A stretch of 64,000 nucleotides of DNA from Flavobacterium sp. LC2016-01 (GTDB lineage Bacteria > Bacteroidota > Bacteroidia > Flavobacteriales > Flavobacteriaceae): NCBI RefSeq assembly GCF_009711135.1, contig NZ_WMIC01000004.1:372001-436000 (forward strand), given 5' to 3'. Position numbers and translations under genes: made by a program. Shown here piece by piece: positions 1 to 9,039 of this stretch (the stretch's first letter is position 1; every line of letters begins with the position of its first letter). Below the pieces are notes generated by a model. It worked only from the letters and a program-made list of their open reading frames with translations, did no database searches and was not told the origin of the DNA.

Positions 1-1
1 A

Positions 2-820
2 GATTTAAAGAAAATTGAATTTTTGAACGGAAAAGTTTCAATTGGAGCATTGGCAAAAAACAGCCAAGTTGCTGAAGATTCATCTATAAAAGAAAAACAT
101 CCTTTGCTGGCATTGGCTTTAGCGGCTGGTGCATCACAGCAAATCAGGCATATGGCAACAGTTGGAGGCAATATGCTTCAGAAAACGCGTTGTTCGTATT
201 TTTACAATACCGATATGCCCTGCAACAAGCGAGTTCCTAAAAGCGGTTGTGGCGCTATTGGAGGTTCAAATAGAATGCACGCAATTTTTGGTGCTTCTGA
301 AAGCTGTATTGCCGTACATCCTAGTGATATGTGTGTGGCGCTGGCGGCACTCGATGCAACAGTTTTGGTAGAAGGTCCAAAAGGAAAAAGACAAATTAAA
401 TTTACTGATTTTCATCGTCTGCCTGGAAATACACCAGAAAAAGACAATACACTTCTGGACAAGGAATTGATAACTTCTGTTGAAATTCCAGATAATAATT
501 TCACGAAAAATATTCATTATTTAAAGGTTCGTGACCGAAGCAGTTATGCTTTTGCATTAGTTTCTGTTGCTGTGGCTTTGGATATTCAAAACAATACAAT
601 TGTGAATGCGCGTCTGGCAATGGGCGGTGTAGCGCACAAACCTTGGAGATTGACCGAATCGGAAGAATTTTTGAAAGGAAAAACAATTTCTGAAACGATT
701 TTTAAACAAGCAGCCGATTTGGCTATGAAAGGTGCCAAAAGTTACGGAGATAATGATTTTAAATTAACTCTGGGACCAAATGCGATTATAGAAGCATTAA
801 CTATAGCATCATCTAAATAA
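2..820 (+). CDS. FAD-binding subunit of xanthine dehydrogenase-family oxidoreductase (PaoB/YagS-like), 5' partial
   Basis: The reading frame is open from base 2, so the true start lies before the window; the TTG at 23 is only an internal codon. The product resembles the FAD subunit of molybdenum hydroxylases of the periplasmic aldehyde oxidoreductase type (E. coli PaoB/YagS). Counting from the TTG codon, the conserved VGGN segment is near residue 47. It is followed by four cysteines (C57, C67, C76, C95) in contexts such as KTRCSYF and PCNKR, matching the extra [4Fe-4S] cluster known in PaoB. The FAD subunit passes electrons from the molybdenum centre to an acceptor. It ends 8 bp before the molybdopterin subunit, so the two are one operon; the [2Fe-2S] subunit is expected just upstream, outside the window. 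The substrate (an aldehyde or N-heterocycle) cannot be read from sequence. Confidence 0.9.
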   Translation, partial: DLKKIEFLNGKVSIGALAKNSQVAEDSSIKEKHPLLALALAAGASQQIRHMATVGGNMLQKTRCSYFYNTDMPCNKRVPKSGCGAIGGSNRMHAIFGASESCIAVHPSDMCVALAALDATVLVEGPKGKRQIKFTDFHRLPGNTPEKDNTLLDKELITSVEIPDNNFTKNIHYLKVRDRSSYAFALVSVAVALDIQNNTIVNARLAMGGVAHKPWRLTESEEFLKGKTISETIFKQAADLAMKGAKSYGDNDFKLTLGPNAIIEALTIASSK

Positions 821-827
821 TTGAATT

Positions 828-3032
828 ATGAGCAAGACAAGTAATATTAATAGAGTAGATGGATTTGCTAAAGTAACGGGTACAGCAACGTATTCGGCTG
901 AGTATAAAACACCGGGCGTTGTTTATGCCTGTTTGGTGGGAAGTACAATTGCAAAAGGAAAAATTAAAAGTATTGACACTAAAAAAGCAGAATGGGCACC
1001 GGGAGTTCTGGCGGTTATTACGCATTTAAATGTAGACAAACCTGCTGGCTATCAAAAAGCAAAAGACAAACACAATTTTGGCCAGCCACTGCAGATTTTC
1101 AAGGACGATTCGGTTTTATATTATGATCAGCCAATTGCGCTGGTTATTGCTGATACTTTTGAGCGAATGCAATATGCAGCGAGTTTAATTAAAGCAGATT
1201 ATATAAAAGAAGAACATTCGACTGAACTTAAAAAAGCGGCTGATAAAGAGAAAAAAGTAGAAACTGATAAAGGAAATGATTACCATCGAGGTGAACAAGA
1301 CGGTTATAAAAATGCTGAGGTTGTTTTAGAAGCAGAATATACGATTCCGACTGAAGTTCACAACCCAATGGAATTGGCTAATATTATTGCAAAATGGGAG
1401 GGAAATAAACCTATTTTATATACCAAAAGTCAAGGTGTTGAAGGAACAAGAAGAAGCGTTGGTGAAGTTTTCGGAATTCCGCCTGCAGATGTTGAGGTGA
1501 CTTCGGAATATCTTGGAGGTGCATTCGGAATGGGATTACACACTTGGCCTTACGAAATTGCAGCATTAATTGGCGCAAAAAAATTAAATCGTCCGGTGAA
1601 ATTAGTTTTACATCGTGAACAAATGTTTACAAATGTTGGTTTCAGACCTTACACCATTCAGAAAATGGGTTTAGGCGCAACAAAAGCGGGGAAATTAACC
1701 GGCTTGACGCATGAGGCGGTTGCAATGACTTCGTCTTATGAAGATTTCATGGAAGGAACCGTAAATATGTCCCGATTTATTTATGATTGTTCCAATGTTT
1801 CAACACGATATAGAATTGTGCCTTTGGATACCTGCACGCCAATATGGATGCGTGGCCCGGGCGAAGCGACGGGATCTTTTGCATTAGAATGTGCAATGGA
1901 TGAAATGGCACATAAATTAAATCTTGATCCAATTGAATTTAGAAAGCTTAATTATGCCGAAAAAGATTTGGAACAAAACAAGCCTTGGAGCAGTAAATTT
2001 CTTTTAGAATGTTATGAAGGAGGAATGGAACGCATTGGTTGGAAAAACCGTAAAAATGAACCGGGTTCTGTTAAAGAAGGAAACTGGTTGGTGGGTTACG
2101 GAATGGGAACAGGAACATTTGGTTGTTACAGAAGCCCGACATCGGTAAAAGCAAAATTTTTGCCCGATGGAAATTTAGTTCTGCAATGCAGTGTAAATGA
2201 TATGGGACCTGGAACTGCAACAATGATGACAGCAATTGGTGCCGAGATTACAGGTTTACCAGCGGAAAATGTGATTATTGAAATGGGAAAAAGCGGATTG
2301 CCAAAAGGCCCTACACAAGGAGGATCGGCTACGACTTCGTCAGTTGGTTCTGCGGTGCACGATTCTTGTAATTTATTGGTAAGCAAAGTTGTTGGATTAG
2401 CTGCTGAAAATCCAATTTTTAAAGGAATTCCAATTACAGATTTGACTTTTGCAAATGGTGTAATTTCTTCATCTAAAGATAATTCAAAAACAGTTTCACT
2501 TGCGTCATTGATGAGCGCAAATAAGTCGGAAAATTTTGAAGTTGAAAACCAGTCAAAAGGAAATGAAGAAGCAAGAAAATATTCGATTTATTCGTTTTCA
2601 GTTCATTTTGTAAAAGTATTGGTGAATCCGAATTTAGGAAAAATTAGATTGGCGCATGTGGTTTCCTGTGCTGATATTGGAACGGTTATCAATCAAAAAA
2701 CATCAGCCGGGCAAATGTATGGAGGTGCAGTAGGAGGAATCGGAATGGGATTAATGGAAGCCTTAGAAATTGATCATCGTTTTGGTCGTCCAATCAATAA
2801 TAATTTCGCTGATTATCATGTTCCAGTAAATGCTGATATTGAAAAACAGGAAGTGTTTTTTGTCAATAAAAAAGACCCAATCAGCAATCCAATGGGAACT
2901 AAAGGACTTGGTGAAACTGCTTTAGTTGGAATGGCGCCAGCAATTGCAAATGCCGTTTTTAATGCAACCGGAAAACGAGTTAGGGATTTACCAATTACAT
3001 TGGATAAAATTATAGAGACTGTGAAGGTTTAA
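828..3032 (+). CDS. Molybdopterin-binding subunit of xanthine dehydrogenase-family oxidoreductase (PaoC/YagR-like)
   Basis: This 734-residue protein has the full length of the molybdenum-cofactor subunit. Visible landmarks are the GGAFG cofactor segment near residue 230, the RGPGEA segment near 345, the long QGGSATTSS region, and the C-terminal GTKGLGE motif, whose glutamate (E696) sits where the catalytic glutamate of this family is found. Known family members oxidise aldehydes or purine-like rings by hydroxylation, with electrons leaving through the Fe-S and FAD subunits. It has no signal peptide. In Pao-type enzymes the Tat signal is on the small Fe-S subunit, which would lie outside the window, so cellular location is open. 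It is the last gene of the operon and is followed directly by a strong terminator. Confidence 0.92.
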   Translation: MSKTSNINRVDGFAKVTGTATYSAEYKTPGVVYACLVGSTIAKGKIKSIDTKKAEWAPGVLAVITHLNVDKPAGYQKAKDKHNFGQPLQIFKDDSVLYYDQPIALVIADTFERMQYAASLIKADYIKEEHSTELKKAADKEKKVETDKGNDYHRGEQDGYKNAEVVLEAEYTIPTEVHNPMELANIIAKWEGNKPILYTKSQGVEGTRRSVGEVFGIPPADVEVTSEYLGGAFGMGLHTWPYEIAALIGAKKLNRPVKLVLHREQMFTNVGFRPYTIQKMGLGATKAGKLTGLTHEAVAMTSSYEDFMEGTVNMSRFIYDCSNVSTRYRIVPLDTCTPIWMRGPGEATGSFALECAMDEMAHKLNLDPIEFRKLNYAEKDLEQNKPWSSKFLLECYEGGMERIGWKNRKNEPGSVKEGNWLVGYGMGTGTFGCYRSPTSVKAKFLPDGNLVLQCSVNDMGPGTATMMTAIGAEITGLPAENVIIEMGKSGLPKGPTQGGSATTSSVGSAVHDSCNLLVSKVVGLAAENPIFKGIPITDLTFANGVISSSKDNSKTVSLASLMSANKSENFEVENQSKGNEEARKYSIYSFSVHFVKVLVNPNLGKIRLAHVVSCADIGTVINQKTSAGQMYGGAVGGIGMGLMEALEIDHRFGRPINNNFADYHVPVNADIEKQEVFFVNKKDPISNPMGTKGLGETALVGMAPAIANAVFNATGKRVRDLPITLDKIIETVKV

Positions 3033-3066
3033 AAAAAAGAGGCATTTTTCAATGCCTCTTTTTTTT
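3033..3066 (+). terminator. Rho-independent terminator after the molybdopterin subunit
   Basis: GAGGCATT (3039-3046) and AATGCCTC (3051-3058) form an 8-bp stem with a TTTC loop. The stem is flanked by an A run and followed by eight T residues, so it can work in both directions. The same stem, with one mismatch, recurs at 3734-3777. Confidence 0.85.
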
Positions 3067-3086
3067 AAACCTATTTTCAAATATAG

Positions 3087-3106
3087 CCCGCGGTTTCAAC
3101 CACGGG
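3087..3106. repeat. Short intergenic hairpin (CCCGCGGTT arms)
   Basis: CCCGCGGTT (3087-3095) and AACCACGGG (3098-3106) pair with one mismatch around a 2-base loop. It is GC-rich compared with its surroundings and has no T run, so it looks like an interspersed repeat rather than a terminator. It lies between the converging ends of the oxidoreductase operon and the DUF1203 gene. Confidence 0.55.
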
Positions 3107-3149
3107 GATGCGGATCATGATCGTTTAATAATGCCTAAATTGACATCGA

Positions 3150-3629
3150 TTAGACTCTTTCAATTTTGCAAATAAAGCAACAAGCTTCTGAATTTCTAGC
3201 ATGAAGATATTCAACATTATTTTCACTTTCAAAGATTTCAGAAATTAACTGATCAACATCATTATCACCAACCAGTTTTGTAAAAATCATTTTTTGTTCT
3301 TTACTGTAGCCAATTAGGGATAAAGGAAAATTTTCTTTATCAGCTTTTATTTCTGGTGGAAAATTATAAATATCTGAATATTCTTCCACCTCATTTTTAT
3401 GAATAAATATTGGTCCGGATTGATTAAAAGCATTGTTTTTTGAGAATGGGCTGTAAGCAAAAACCAATCGAATATCTTTGCCAATATTAAACGGTTTTAG
3501 GGAAACTCTGCAAGGACCTTTTCCAGATGCTAATTGCTCATATATTTGATTACCGAAATTATCTGTATTAGTATTGCGAATTTTGCTGGCAAATTCTTTT
3601 GAAAGCGAAACAATCTTAAAATTTCTCAT
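3150..3629 (-). CDS. DUF1203 family protein
   Basis: A 159-residue cytoplasmic protein without signal peptide or membrane segment. It carries the DUF1203 pattern: a GPCR stretch near residue 38, then PFSKN, then SGPIFIHKNEVEEY around residues 70-84. The family's reaction is unknown. The C-terminus ends in a cysteine-containing stretch (EACCFICK) that could bind metal, but this is only a possibility. It stands alone, converges on the oxidoreductase operon, and is bracketed by two nearly identical terminator hairpins. Confidence 0.8.
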   Translation of the reverse strand: MRNFKIVSLSKEFASKIRNTNTDNFGNQIYEQLASGKGPCRVSLKPFNIGKDIRLVFAYSPFSKNNAFNQSGPIFIHKNEVEEYSDIYNFPPEIKADKENFPLSLIGYSKEQKMIFTKLVGDNDVDQLISEIFESENNVEYLHARNSEACCFICKIERV

Positions 3630-3733
3630 AATTTATTTATTTTAAATTTGATCAAATTTCTATTTTGTTCGCTTTATTTAAAACCCGTTTCTTGCTAAAA
3701 GGAGTCTCATAATTATATTTTACGAAACATATA

Positions 3734-3777
3734 GATAAAAAAAAAAGAGACATTTTTAAATGCCTCTTTTTTTTATC
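3734..3777. terminator. Bidirectional terminator hairpin
   Basis: An A-rich left arm and T-rich right arm enclose GAGACATTT / AAATGCCTC with one A-C mismatch. It lies just downstream of the DUF2911 gene, which is read leftward and stops at 3792. The core matches the terminator at 3033-3066. Confidence 0.75.
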
Positions 3778-3791
3778 TAAAAAACGATTAA

Positions 3792-4355
3792 TTATTTAAC
3801 CGTAATAGGCAATTCAACAGTAGTTTTATCCCAACCAATAACCAAATTAGCTACATTACCTTGAGTTGTAAAAGCAATAGATAAAGCTTCGATCACATCA
3901 GATACTGGTTTAACAGGAACTGAAACTCTCACAACATCTTTGCTTTCATCGTAAGCATATCCGCCCCACATATCAAGTTCTTTATTGATAATGATGGTCC
4001 ATTTATCTTTTTCAGGAATAGCAAATAAACTGTAATATCCAGCTGGAATATTTTTACCACCGATAGTTACCGCTTTAAAGAACTTAATTTCAGTGTTTTC
4101 GTTTGCACCAATTCTCCAAATTTCACCATACTTTACAATATCACCAAAAATAACACGCCCTTTTACAGAAGGTCTTGAGTAAAGAACTTTCACAACCGGA
4201 TTTGGAGTATCTGTTTTTTTGAATTTAACGGATCTGTTTGGGAAATAAGAAATATCAACTGGACTAGCGTCTAATGGAGAAAATTTCACCACATCTTGAG
4301 CTTGAACTGAAAAGGCAGTAAACATTACAACTGCCAATAAATAAATTTTTTTCAT
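3792..4355 (-). CDS. DUF2911 domain secreted protein
   Basis: A 187-residue protein with a clear signal peptide (MKKIYLLAVVMFTAFSVQAQ). It matches the DUF2911 family common in Bacteroidota: YSRPSVKGR, then WRIGANENTE, then GGKNIPAGYYSLFAIP and the WTIIIN strand. It is probably periplasmic or outer-membrane associated. No enzymatic activity is established for the family. It stands alone in this gap and reads into the terminator at 3734-3777. Confidence 0.85.
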   Translation of the reverse strand: MKKIYLLAVVMFTAFSVQAQDVVKFSPLDASPVDISYFPNRSVKFKKTDTPNPVVKVLYSRPSVKGRVIFGDIVKYGEIWRIGANENTEIKFFKAVTIGGKNIPAGYYSLFAIPEKDKWTIIINKELDMWGGYAYDESKDVVRVSVPVKPVSDVIEALSIAFTTQGNVANLVIGWDKTTVELPITVK

Positions 4356-4503
4356 AGGATTACAATTTTTAGAATAACTACAAAGTAAGTTAATAATTAA
4401 GAAAAATCGTGAAATTTGAGCCTGTTTTTTGTTAATGAATTGATAACGGTTATTGTAGTTTTAATGTTTCACTTAGATTGAACAAATTAATTTTAGACAC
4501 AGC

Positions 4504-4605
4504 TTGTCATTTCGAGGAACGAGAAATCTCCACAAGAAATTCCACAACGTGAATCCAATCTTTGTAGAGCTACTCGTGGAGATTTCTCGTTCCTCGAAAT
4601 GACAA
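4504..4605. repeat. Interspersed element with perfect 30-bp inverted repeats
   Basis: Bases 4504-4533 and 4576-4605 are exact reverse complements over 30 bp, containing the word CGAGGAACGAGAAATCTC, around a 42-base loop. This lies in the 314-base gap between the DUF2911 and GH2 genes. The word is familiar from dispersed repeats in Bacteroidota genomes. No transposase or target duplication is visible. The rest of the gap holds nothing I recognise. Confidence 0.85.
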
Positions 4606-4669
4606 ACTGTACTTTAGCATAATAATGAATAAATCTGTTTAATTTGCTAAATCTGCGTGAAACAAAACC

Positions 4670-7090
4670 TTAATTAACAGTAATCTTTAAATATTCTCCT
4701 TTAAAACTTTGGTTCAACGCCGTCATTTCAATAGGTTCATTTGATCCATCTGGAATAACTTCAATAGAAGCCTTTCCGTTGGCCATTTTGATCGATTCAC
4801 TTCCTGTTGGCGTTCCTTGATTTTTTAAAGTTTTTCCACCTTTCAGACATTGAAAATAAACGCTTTCTTCATAATCCAGACAACGCAAATTGTGATTGTC
4901 AATCGCGATAGCCGTTATCAAAAAATGACCGTTTTTTAGTTTCTCGGCAGATAATTGCAATGAAGAAGCGGCATCATTTTTATTGAAACGATAGTTGACT
5001 TTTATTGTGTCAGAAACTGTTTTACCGTCTTTAGTTTTTCCAATAGCTACCAAAGTATTTTCTCCTTTTTTGAAATTAACATCCCAAGTTAAACCACATG
5101 CAGGGTAAATAGTAATATTTCTTTGTTTTTCCCCAAGATCTTTTCCGTCATGGAATAAGGTCACTTTTTCGCAATTGCTGAAAACGCTGATTGTTCTTGG
5201 CGTATTTTCAGGCCCTTGACGTTCTGTCCAAGTATGCGATTCAATGTAAGTAAAAGGCTCTTTTGCCCAATAACTTTTAAAAACATAATACGCATCTTTT
5301 GGATTTCCGTTTCGGTCGGTAAGTCCTTTTTGATTCATATACGGAATATCATCTTCCGGTCGGAGCGGCGTTGCAAAATCCTTAAATGCCCACTGAATAT
5401 TTCCCACAAACGATGGATCATTCTCGGATATATGCAAATGCCAGTCAAATAAATCAACGATATAATTTTCGCTCCAGTCTCCAATTTGAGCGATATTTGC
5501 TACTTTAGTCTGAACAATTGCTTCTTCCCAGCCTTCAGATTTTATCACATTTTCTCCCGTAACAGGATTTTCGCTGTGACGCCCAACATGACTGTCACCG
5601 CCATATTCAGCATGTATAAAATGTTTGTATTCTTTTTTATAAACGTCAATTGCTTTTTGGTAGCTTTTATAACTTCCTGAATACCATCCAGACCAGATAG
5701 AAGGCGAGAAGACATCAACAATATGTGAACCTTCATAATACTTTCTGATAGCCGTTTTTCTTGACGGATCAAGTTTATGTGCAAGCTCATTTAATTCGGT
5801 TAAAAAAGCATTTGTTTTGACATCATTATCGCCGTCAGGAAAATCTGGAAGCCAGTTTATTTCATTTCCTAGAGACCAGATAATAATACTCGGATGATTA
5901 TAATTTTGATTGATGATTTCCACGAGCATATTTTTGGTGTTTGTTTTCCAAACATCATTTCCAATACCGCCACGGCACCAAGGCAATTCGTCCCAAACTA
6001 ATATACCTAATTCATCACAGGCTTTGTAAACCTCAGGATCTTGCGGATAATGAGCCAATCGGACAAAATTTGCTCCCATAGCTTTAATCGATTTCATATC
6101 GGCCCAATGCTGTTCGTTTGTCATTGCGGCGCCAACTCCAGCTTGTTCTTCATGACGATGAGTTCCGCGAATTATTAAACGTTTTCCGTTTAAATAGAAC
6201 GGACCGTGATCTTTAAACTCAAACCATCTGAAACCAACTTTTTCAGAAGCGCTGTCTTTAATTTGATTTTTTTCTGATAAAACAGCAGTTATTGAATATA
6301 AATTTGGAGTATCAGTATCCCAAAGTTCTGGGTTTTTGATGTTTTCGAAAGTAATTGTAGTAGTTTTATCAGCAACCGAAATCGTTTTGCTTGCTACTTT
6401 TTTTCCTTTCGGATTTTTTAAAGTTATGGTTAAAGCTAGATCTTTTGAATTATCTGAATTTACAATTGAAGAAATAATCTGAACAGAAGCTTTTTTAGCA
6501 GCAACCTCAGGTGTTGAAATTTTTAGATTGTCAATATGATTTTTGTATTTTGAAACCAACCAGACATCGCGCGTGATTCCTCCGTAAATATAGAAATCAC
6601 TTTTTTGAGACGGAATAATTTCGATATCGTAGCTATTATCAACACGAACAAAAATGTCGTTATTCCCTTCTTTGATGAGGTTTGTAACATCGATTGAAAA
6701 GCCAATATAACCACCAATATGGCTTCCGGCTTCTTTGCCGTTTACATACACTTTTGTCGTAACATTTGAACCTTCAAAGTATAAAGAATAGACTTTGTTT
6801 TTATCAATTTGCGGAATAGTAAGTTTCTTTTGATACCAGCTCGCATCACGTCGGTAACCCGGATATAAGTCGGTTGCATCTTCGGCATTCCAGGTATGCG
6901 GTAAATTCAGAGAAACCCAATTTTGATTTTTTTGTGCTTCGTTGAGGTTTGAAGTGTGGTTTTCTAAATAAAGCCAATCGTTATTAATATTCAGCTTTGC
7001 CTGAGCAAAACTGCTGCTCAGACAAATCTGAAAAAAAACAAAAAGCGCAAAGTATTGAAATGTATTATAGTGGTTTGGTCGGTTGTTCAT
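4670..7090 (-). CDS. Glycoside hydrolase family 2, probable secreted beta-glucuronidase
   Basis: An 806-residue exo-acting glycosidase with a signal peptide (about residues 1-30). It has the GH2 sugar-binding domain (about 35-190), an immunoglobulin-like domain (190-290) and a TIM barrel (from about 295). The acid/base glutamate is E410 in WSLGNE and the nucleophile is E495 in HAEYGG. After the nucleophile there is an N586-Q-K588 motif followed by GLTDRNGNPK. In GH2 beta-glucuronidases an NxK motif here contacts the sugar carboxylate, so together with the uronate catabolic genes nearby I infer beta-glucuronidase rather than beta-galactosidase. Some GH2 galactosidases have similar text here, so the substrate is not proven. 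It lies downstream of the GH88 gene on the same strand, 104 bp away. Confidence 0.88.
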   Translation of the reverse strand: MNNRPNHYNTFQYFALFVFFQICLSSSFAQAKLNINNDWLYLENHTSNLNEAQKNQNWVSLNLPHTWNAEDATDLYPGYRRDASWYQKKLTIPQIDKNKVYSLYFEGSNVTTKVYVNGKEAGSHIGGYIGFSIDVTNLIKEGNNDIFVRVDNSYDIEIIPSQKSDFYIYGGITRDVWLVSKYKNHIDNLKISTPEVAAKKASVQIISSIVNSDNSKDLALTITLKNPKGKKVASKTISVADKTTTITFENIKNPELWDTDTPNLYSITAVLSEKNQIKDSASEKVGFRWFEFKDHGPFYLNGKRLIIRGTHRHEEQAGVGAAMTNEQHWADMKSIKAMGANFVRLAHYPQDPEVYKACDELGILVWDELPWCRGGIGNDVWKTNTKNMLVEIINQNYNHPSIIIWSLGNEINWLPDFPDGDNDVKTNAFLTELNELAHKLDPSRKTAIRKYYEGSHIVDVFSPSIWSGWYSGSYKSYQKAIDVYKKEYKHFIHAEYGGDSHVGRHSENPVTGENVIKSEGWEEAIVQTKVANIAQIGDWSENYIVDLFDWHLHISENDPSFVGNIQWAFKDFATPLRPEDDIPYMNQKGLTDRNGNPKDAYYVFKSYWAKEPFTYIESHTWTERQGPENTPRTISVFSNCEKVTLFHDGKDLGEKQRNITIYPACGLTWDVNFKKGENTLVAIGKTKDGKTVSDTIKVNYRFNKNDAASSLQLSAEKLKNGHFLITAIAIDNHNLRCLDYEESVYFQCLKGGKTLKNQGTPTGSESIKMANGKASIEVIPDGSNEPIEMTALNQSFKGEYLKITVN

Positions 7091-7194
7091 AAAGTGTAAA
7101 GCTTTTTTTTAGGTTCAAAGACTCAAAGATGCAAAGGTTCAAAGGCTGAAAACCTTTGTCACTTTGTACCTCTGTCTCTTTGCTACTTTTTTCG
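7091..7194. repeat. Imperfect hairpin made of TTCAAAG/CAAAGG words
   Basis: The gap between the GH88 and GH2 genes is filled by an imperfect inverted repeat. One half repeats words such as TTCAAAGACTCAAAG and GCAAAGG; the other half carries their complements (CCTTTGTCACTTTG, CTCTTTGC). A similar element lies at 13183-13279. It may fold in the mRNA between two co-transcribed genes. Confidence 0.6.
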
Positions 7195-8373
7195 TTACTT
7201 TCTTCTTAATAATGCTTCAAGAAAATAATAGTCAGCGTAGATTATTGGTTCGTCAATTTCGTCGTGTTTTGGCCAGTTTCCGGTGCTGTGGTCGAGCACA
7301 AAAGGAGCTTTGATATCTGGATTTAAAATGTATTTATCGGTTTGTACCGAAGTCATTAGTTTATCGGCGAAAGCCAAATAACTCTTGTTTTTTGTATAAC
7401 TGTACAATTCATATAAACCAGATGCCATAACCATTGCTGCTGAAACATCACGAGGAGCATTTGGAATACTTGGATCTTTAAAATCCCAATACGGAATTCC
7501 ATCTTCAGGCAAATCTTTATTGTTCATAAAAAACTTTGCAGTAGCTTCAGCTTGTTTTAAATAGGCAGGATCTTTCGTGTAACGGTAACACATGGTAAAA
7601 CCGTAAACAGCCCATCCTTGACCGCGCGCCCAAACCGAATCATCATTATAACCCTGAAGTGTTGTCTTCTTTCTAACATCACCAGTTTTTGGATCATAAT
7701 CAATAACATGATAACAGCTGTTGTCGTCTCTAAATTGATTTTTTAAAGTGGTATTGGCATGTTTAATGGCTATGTCGCGGTATTTTGGGTTTCCAGATAA
7801 TTTTGAAGCTTCAAAAAGCAGTTCAAGATTCATCATATTGTCAATAATAACCGGGAAATCCCAAATTTCTTTATTGAAATCCCAAGAACGAATAGAACCT
7901 ACTTTTTCATTAAAACGGGTGCATAAAGTTTCGGCTCCTTTAATAATTACGGCTTCATACTCTTTGTTTTTTTCCACTTTTAACGCTTCTCCAAAACTGC
8001 AATACACTTTAAAACCTACGTCATGCGAGTTTTTGTTGACACTTTCTTTTTTGCTGAAAGCAGTCCATTTTTGAGCTTGTTCTTTGTATTGTGAATTACC
8101 TTTAAGTCGATACAATTGCCAAAGGTTTCCGGCAAAAAAACCGCTTGTCCAGTCCCGTGAAGGAACTTTGTGTATTTCATTGGTTTTGATATTCATGCTT
8201 CTCGGCATCGACAAAGAATCGACAGGATAATCGAGCAGCATTTTATAGCGCGTTTCCAAAAGAGTATTGGTCACTGCCACTTTGTTTTTTGATTGAGCAT
8301 TAATTCCGGATTTGCACGCTGTTGCCAGCGATGCAAACCCTAAAATTAAAGAAATGAAACTAACTTTATTCAT
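7195..8373 (-). CDS. GH88 unsaturated glucuronyl hydrolase, lipoprotein
   Basis: A 392-residue enzyme with a lipoprotein signal (LATAC, lipid-modified C20). It matches the GH88 family, which removes the delta-4,5-unsaturated uronic acid left on oligosaccharides by polysaccharide lyases, by hydrating the double bond. The two aspartates known to be essential in the family are at D118 (SHDVGF) and D178 (IIDNMMN). The aromatic-rich GYNDDSVWARGQGWAVYG segment supports the alpha/alpha barrel fold. It is upstream of the GH2 enzyme and downstream of the HTCS regulator, on the same strand. Membrane anchoring suggests action in the periplasm or at the cell surface. Confidence 0.92.
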   Translation of the reverse strand: MNKVSFISLILGFASLATACKSGINAQSKNKVAVTNTLLETRYKMLLDYPVDSLSMPRSMNIKTNEIHKVPSRDWTSGFFAGNLWQLYRLKGNSQYKEQAQKWTAFSKKESVNKNSHDVGFKVYCSFGEALKVEKNKEYEAVIIKGAETLCTRFNEKVGSIRSWDFNKEIWDFPVIIDNMMNLELLFEASKLSGNPKYRDIAIKHANTTLKNQFRDDNSCYHVIDYDPKTGDVRKKTTLQGYNDDSVWARGQGWAVYGFTMCYRYTKDPAYLKQAEATAKFFMNNKDLPEDGIPYWDFKDPSIPNAPRDVSAAMVMASGLYELYSYTKNKSYLAFADKLMTSVQTDKYILNPDIKAPFVLDHSTGNWPKHDEIDEPIIYADYYFLEALLRRK

Positions 8374-8655
8374 ACTAATTAATCTGCTTTTTTAATAACC
8401 AATATTCTTTGGTTTTAGAATTGAATTTCGAATTTTGGTTTATTTAAACACCGGATGTAATTTTAACACATAGAGACGTGGTTGTCAGAGCTTGATAATG
8501 TGTTTCACTTTATTAAAACACAGCTGATTATGCGCAATGACTTGTCATTTATTTTATTATTTAACCAAAATTTAAAATGTAATTTTATGTGTTAAAATGT
8601 TTACACCCAGCAATTTAATGAATTATAATGTTTTAATAACCTTAACGGTTTGATT
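8374..8655. other. Intergenic region upstream of the GH88 gene
   Basis: No gene is seen here. It contains TTTTAACACATA near 8463 and its complement TATGTGTTAAAA near 8589, so a loose inverted repeat spans most of the gap. The promoter of the GH88/GH2 pair should be here, but I cannot place it with confidence. Confidence 0.4.
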
Positions 8656-8826
8656 TTAAATCCGGATGTATGACCAGTTGAGTTCCCGGTAATGACTATT
8701 TAAATCATTTTCGTCTGGAGTAAAATCAGCCCAAAGTTTTAAACTAGCAGGGTCAAATAGCACTGCTAATAAAAATGATATTGGCAAAAACCATTTATGT
8801 GATTTGATTTTTTGGTTTGTTAACAT
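8656..8826 (-). CDS. Small hypothetical membrane protein (56 aa)
   Basis: This small open frame is read leftward from ATG at 8826-8824 to a stop at 8656. It encodes a basic start (MLTNQKIKSHKW), one hydrophobic segment of about 14 residues (FLPISFLLAVLF) and a polar, tryptophan-containing tail. Composition and layout look protein-like. A second ATG four bases upstream is in another frame and stops quickly. It lies between the HTCS regulator and the GH88 gene on the same strand. I recognise no family, and it may be a chance frame. Confidence 0.35.
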   Translation of the reverse strand: MLTNQKIKSHKWFLPISFLLAVLFDPASLKLWADFTPDENDLNSHYRELNWSYIRI

Positions 8827-9039
8827 TCATTTTTTGGTTTTAAGGTTAGTGTTAGATAAAATAGAAAAGCAAAAGACTCATTCCTATTATCAGAACGACA
8901 AATAAAATTTGAAGTAATAAGAAGTTTCCTTTTTTGATTTTCATACGGCAAATTTAGATGCCGAAAACGATATAGAAATACAAAAAAGGGTATCTAAAAA
9001 TACAGATACCCTTTTTAAACCCTTAAAACAGTAGGTTTT

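Noticed and set aside
2126-2386. Leftward open frame inside the molybdopterin subunit gene
   Set aside because: It lies wholly within a well-supported gene in the opposite frame and has no recognisable domain; treated as a shadow.
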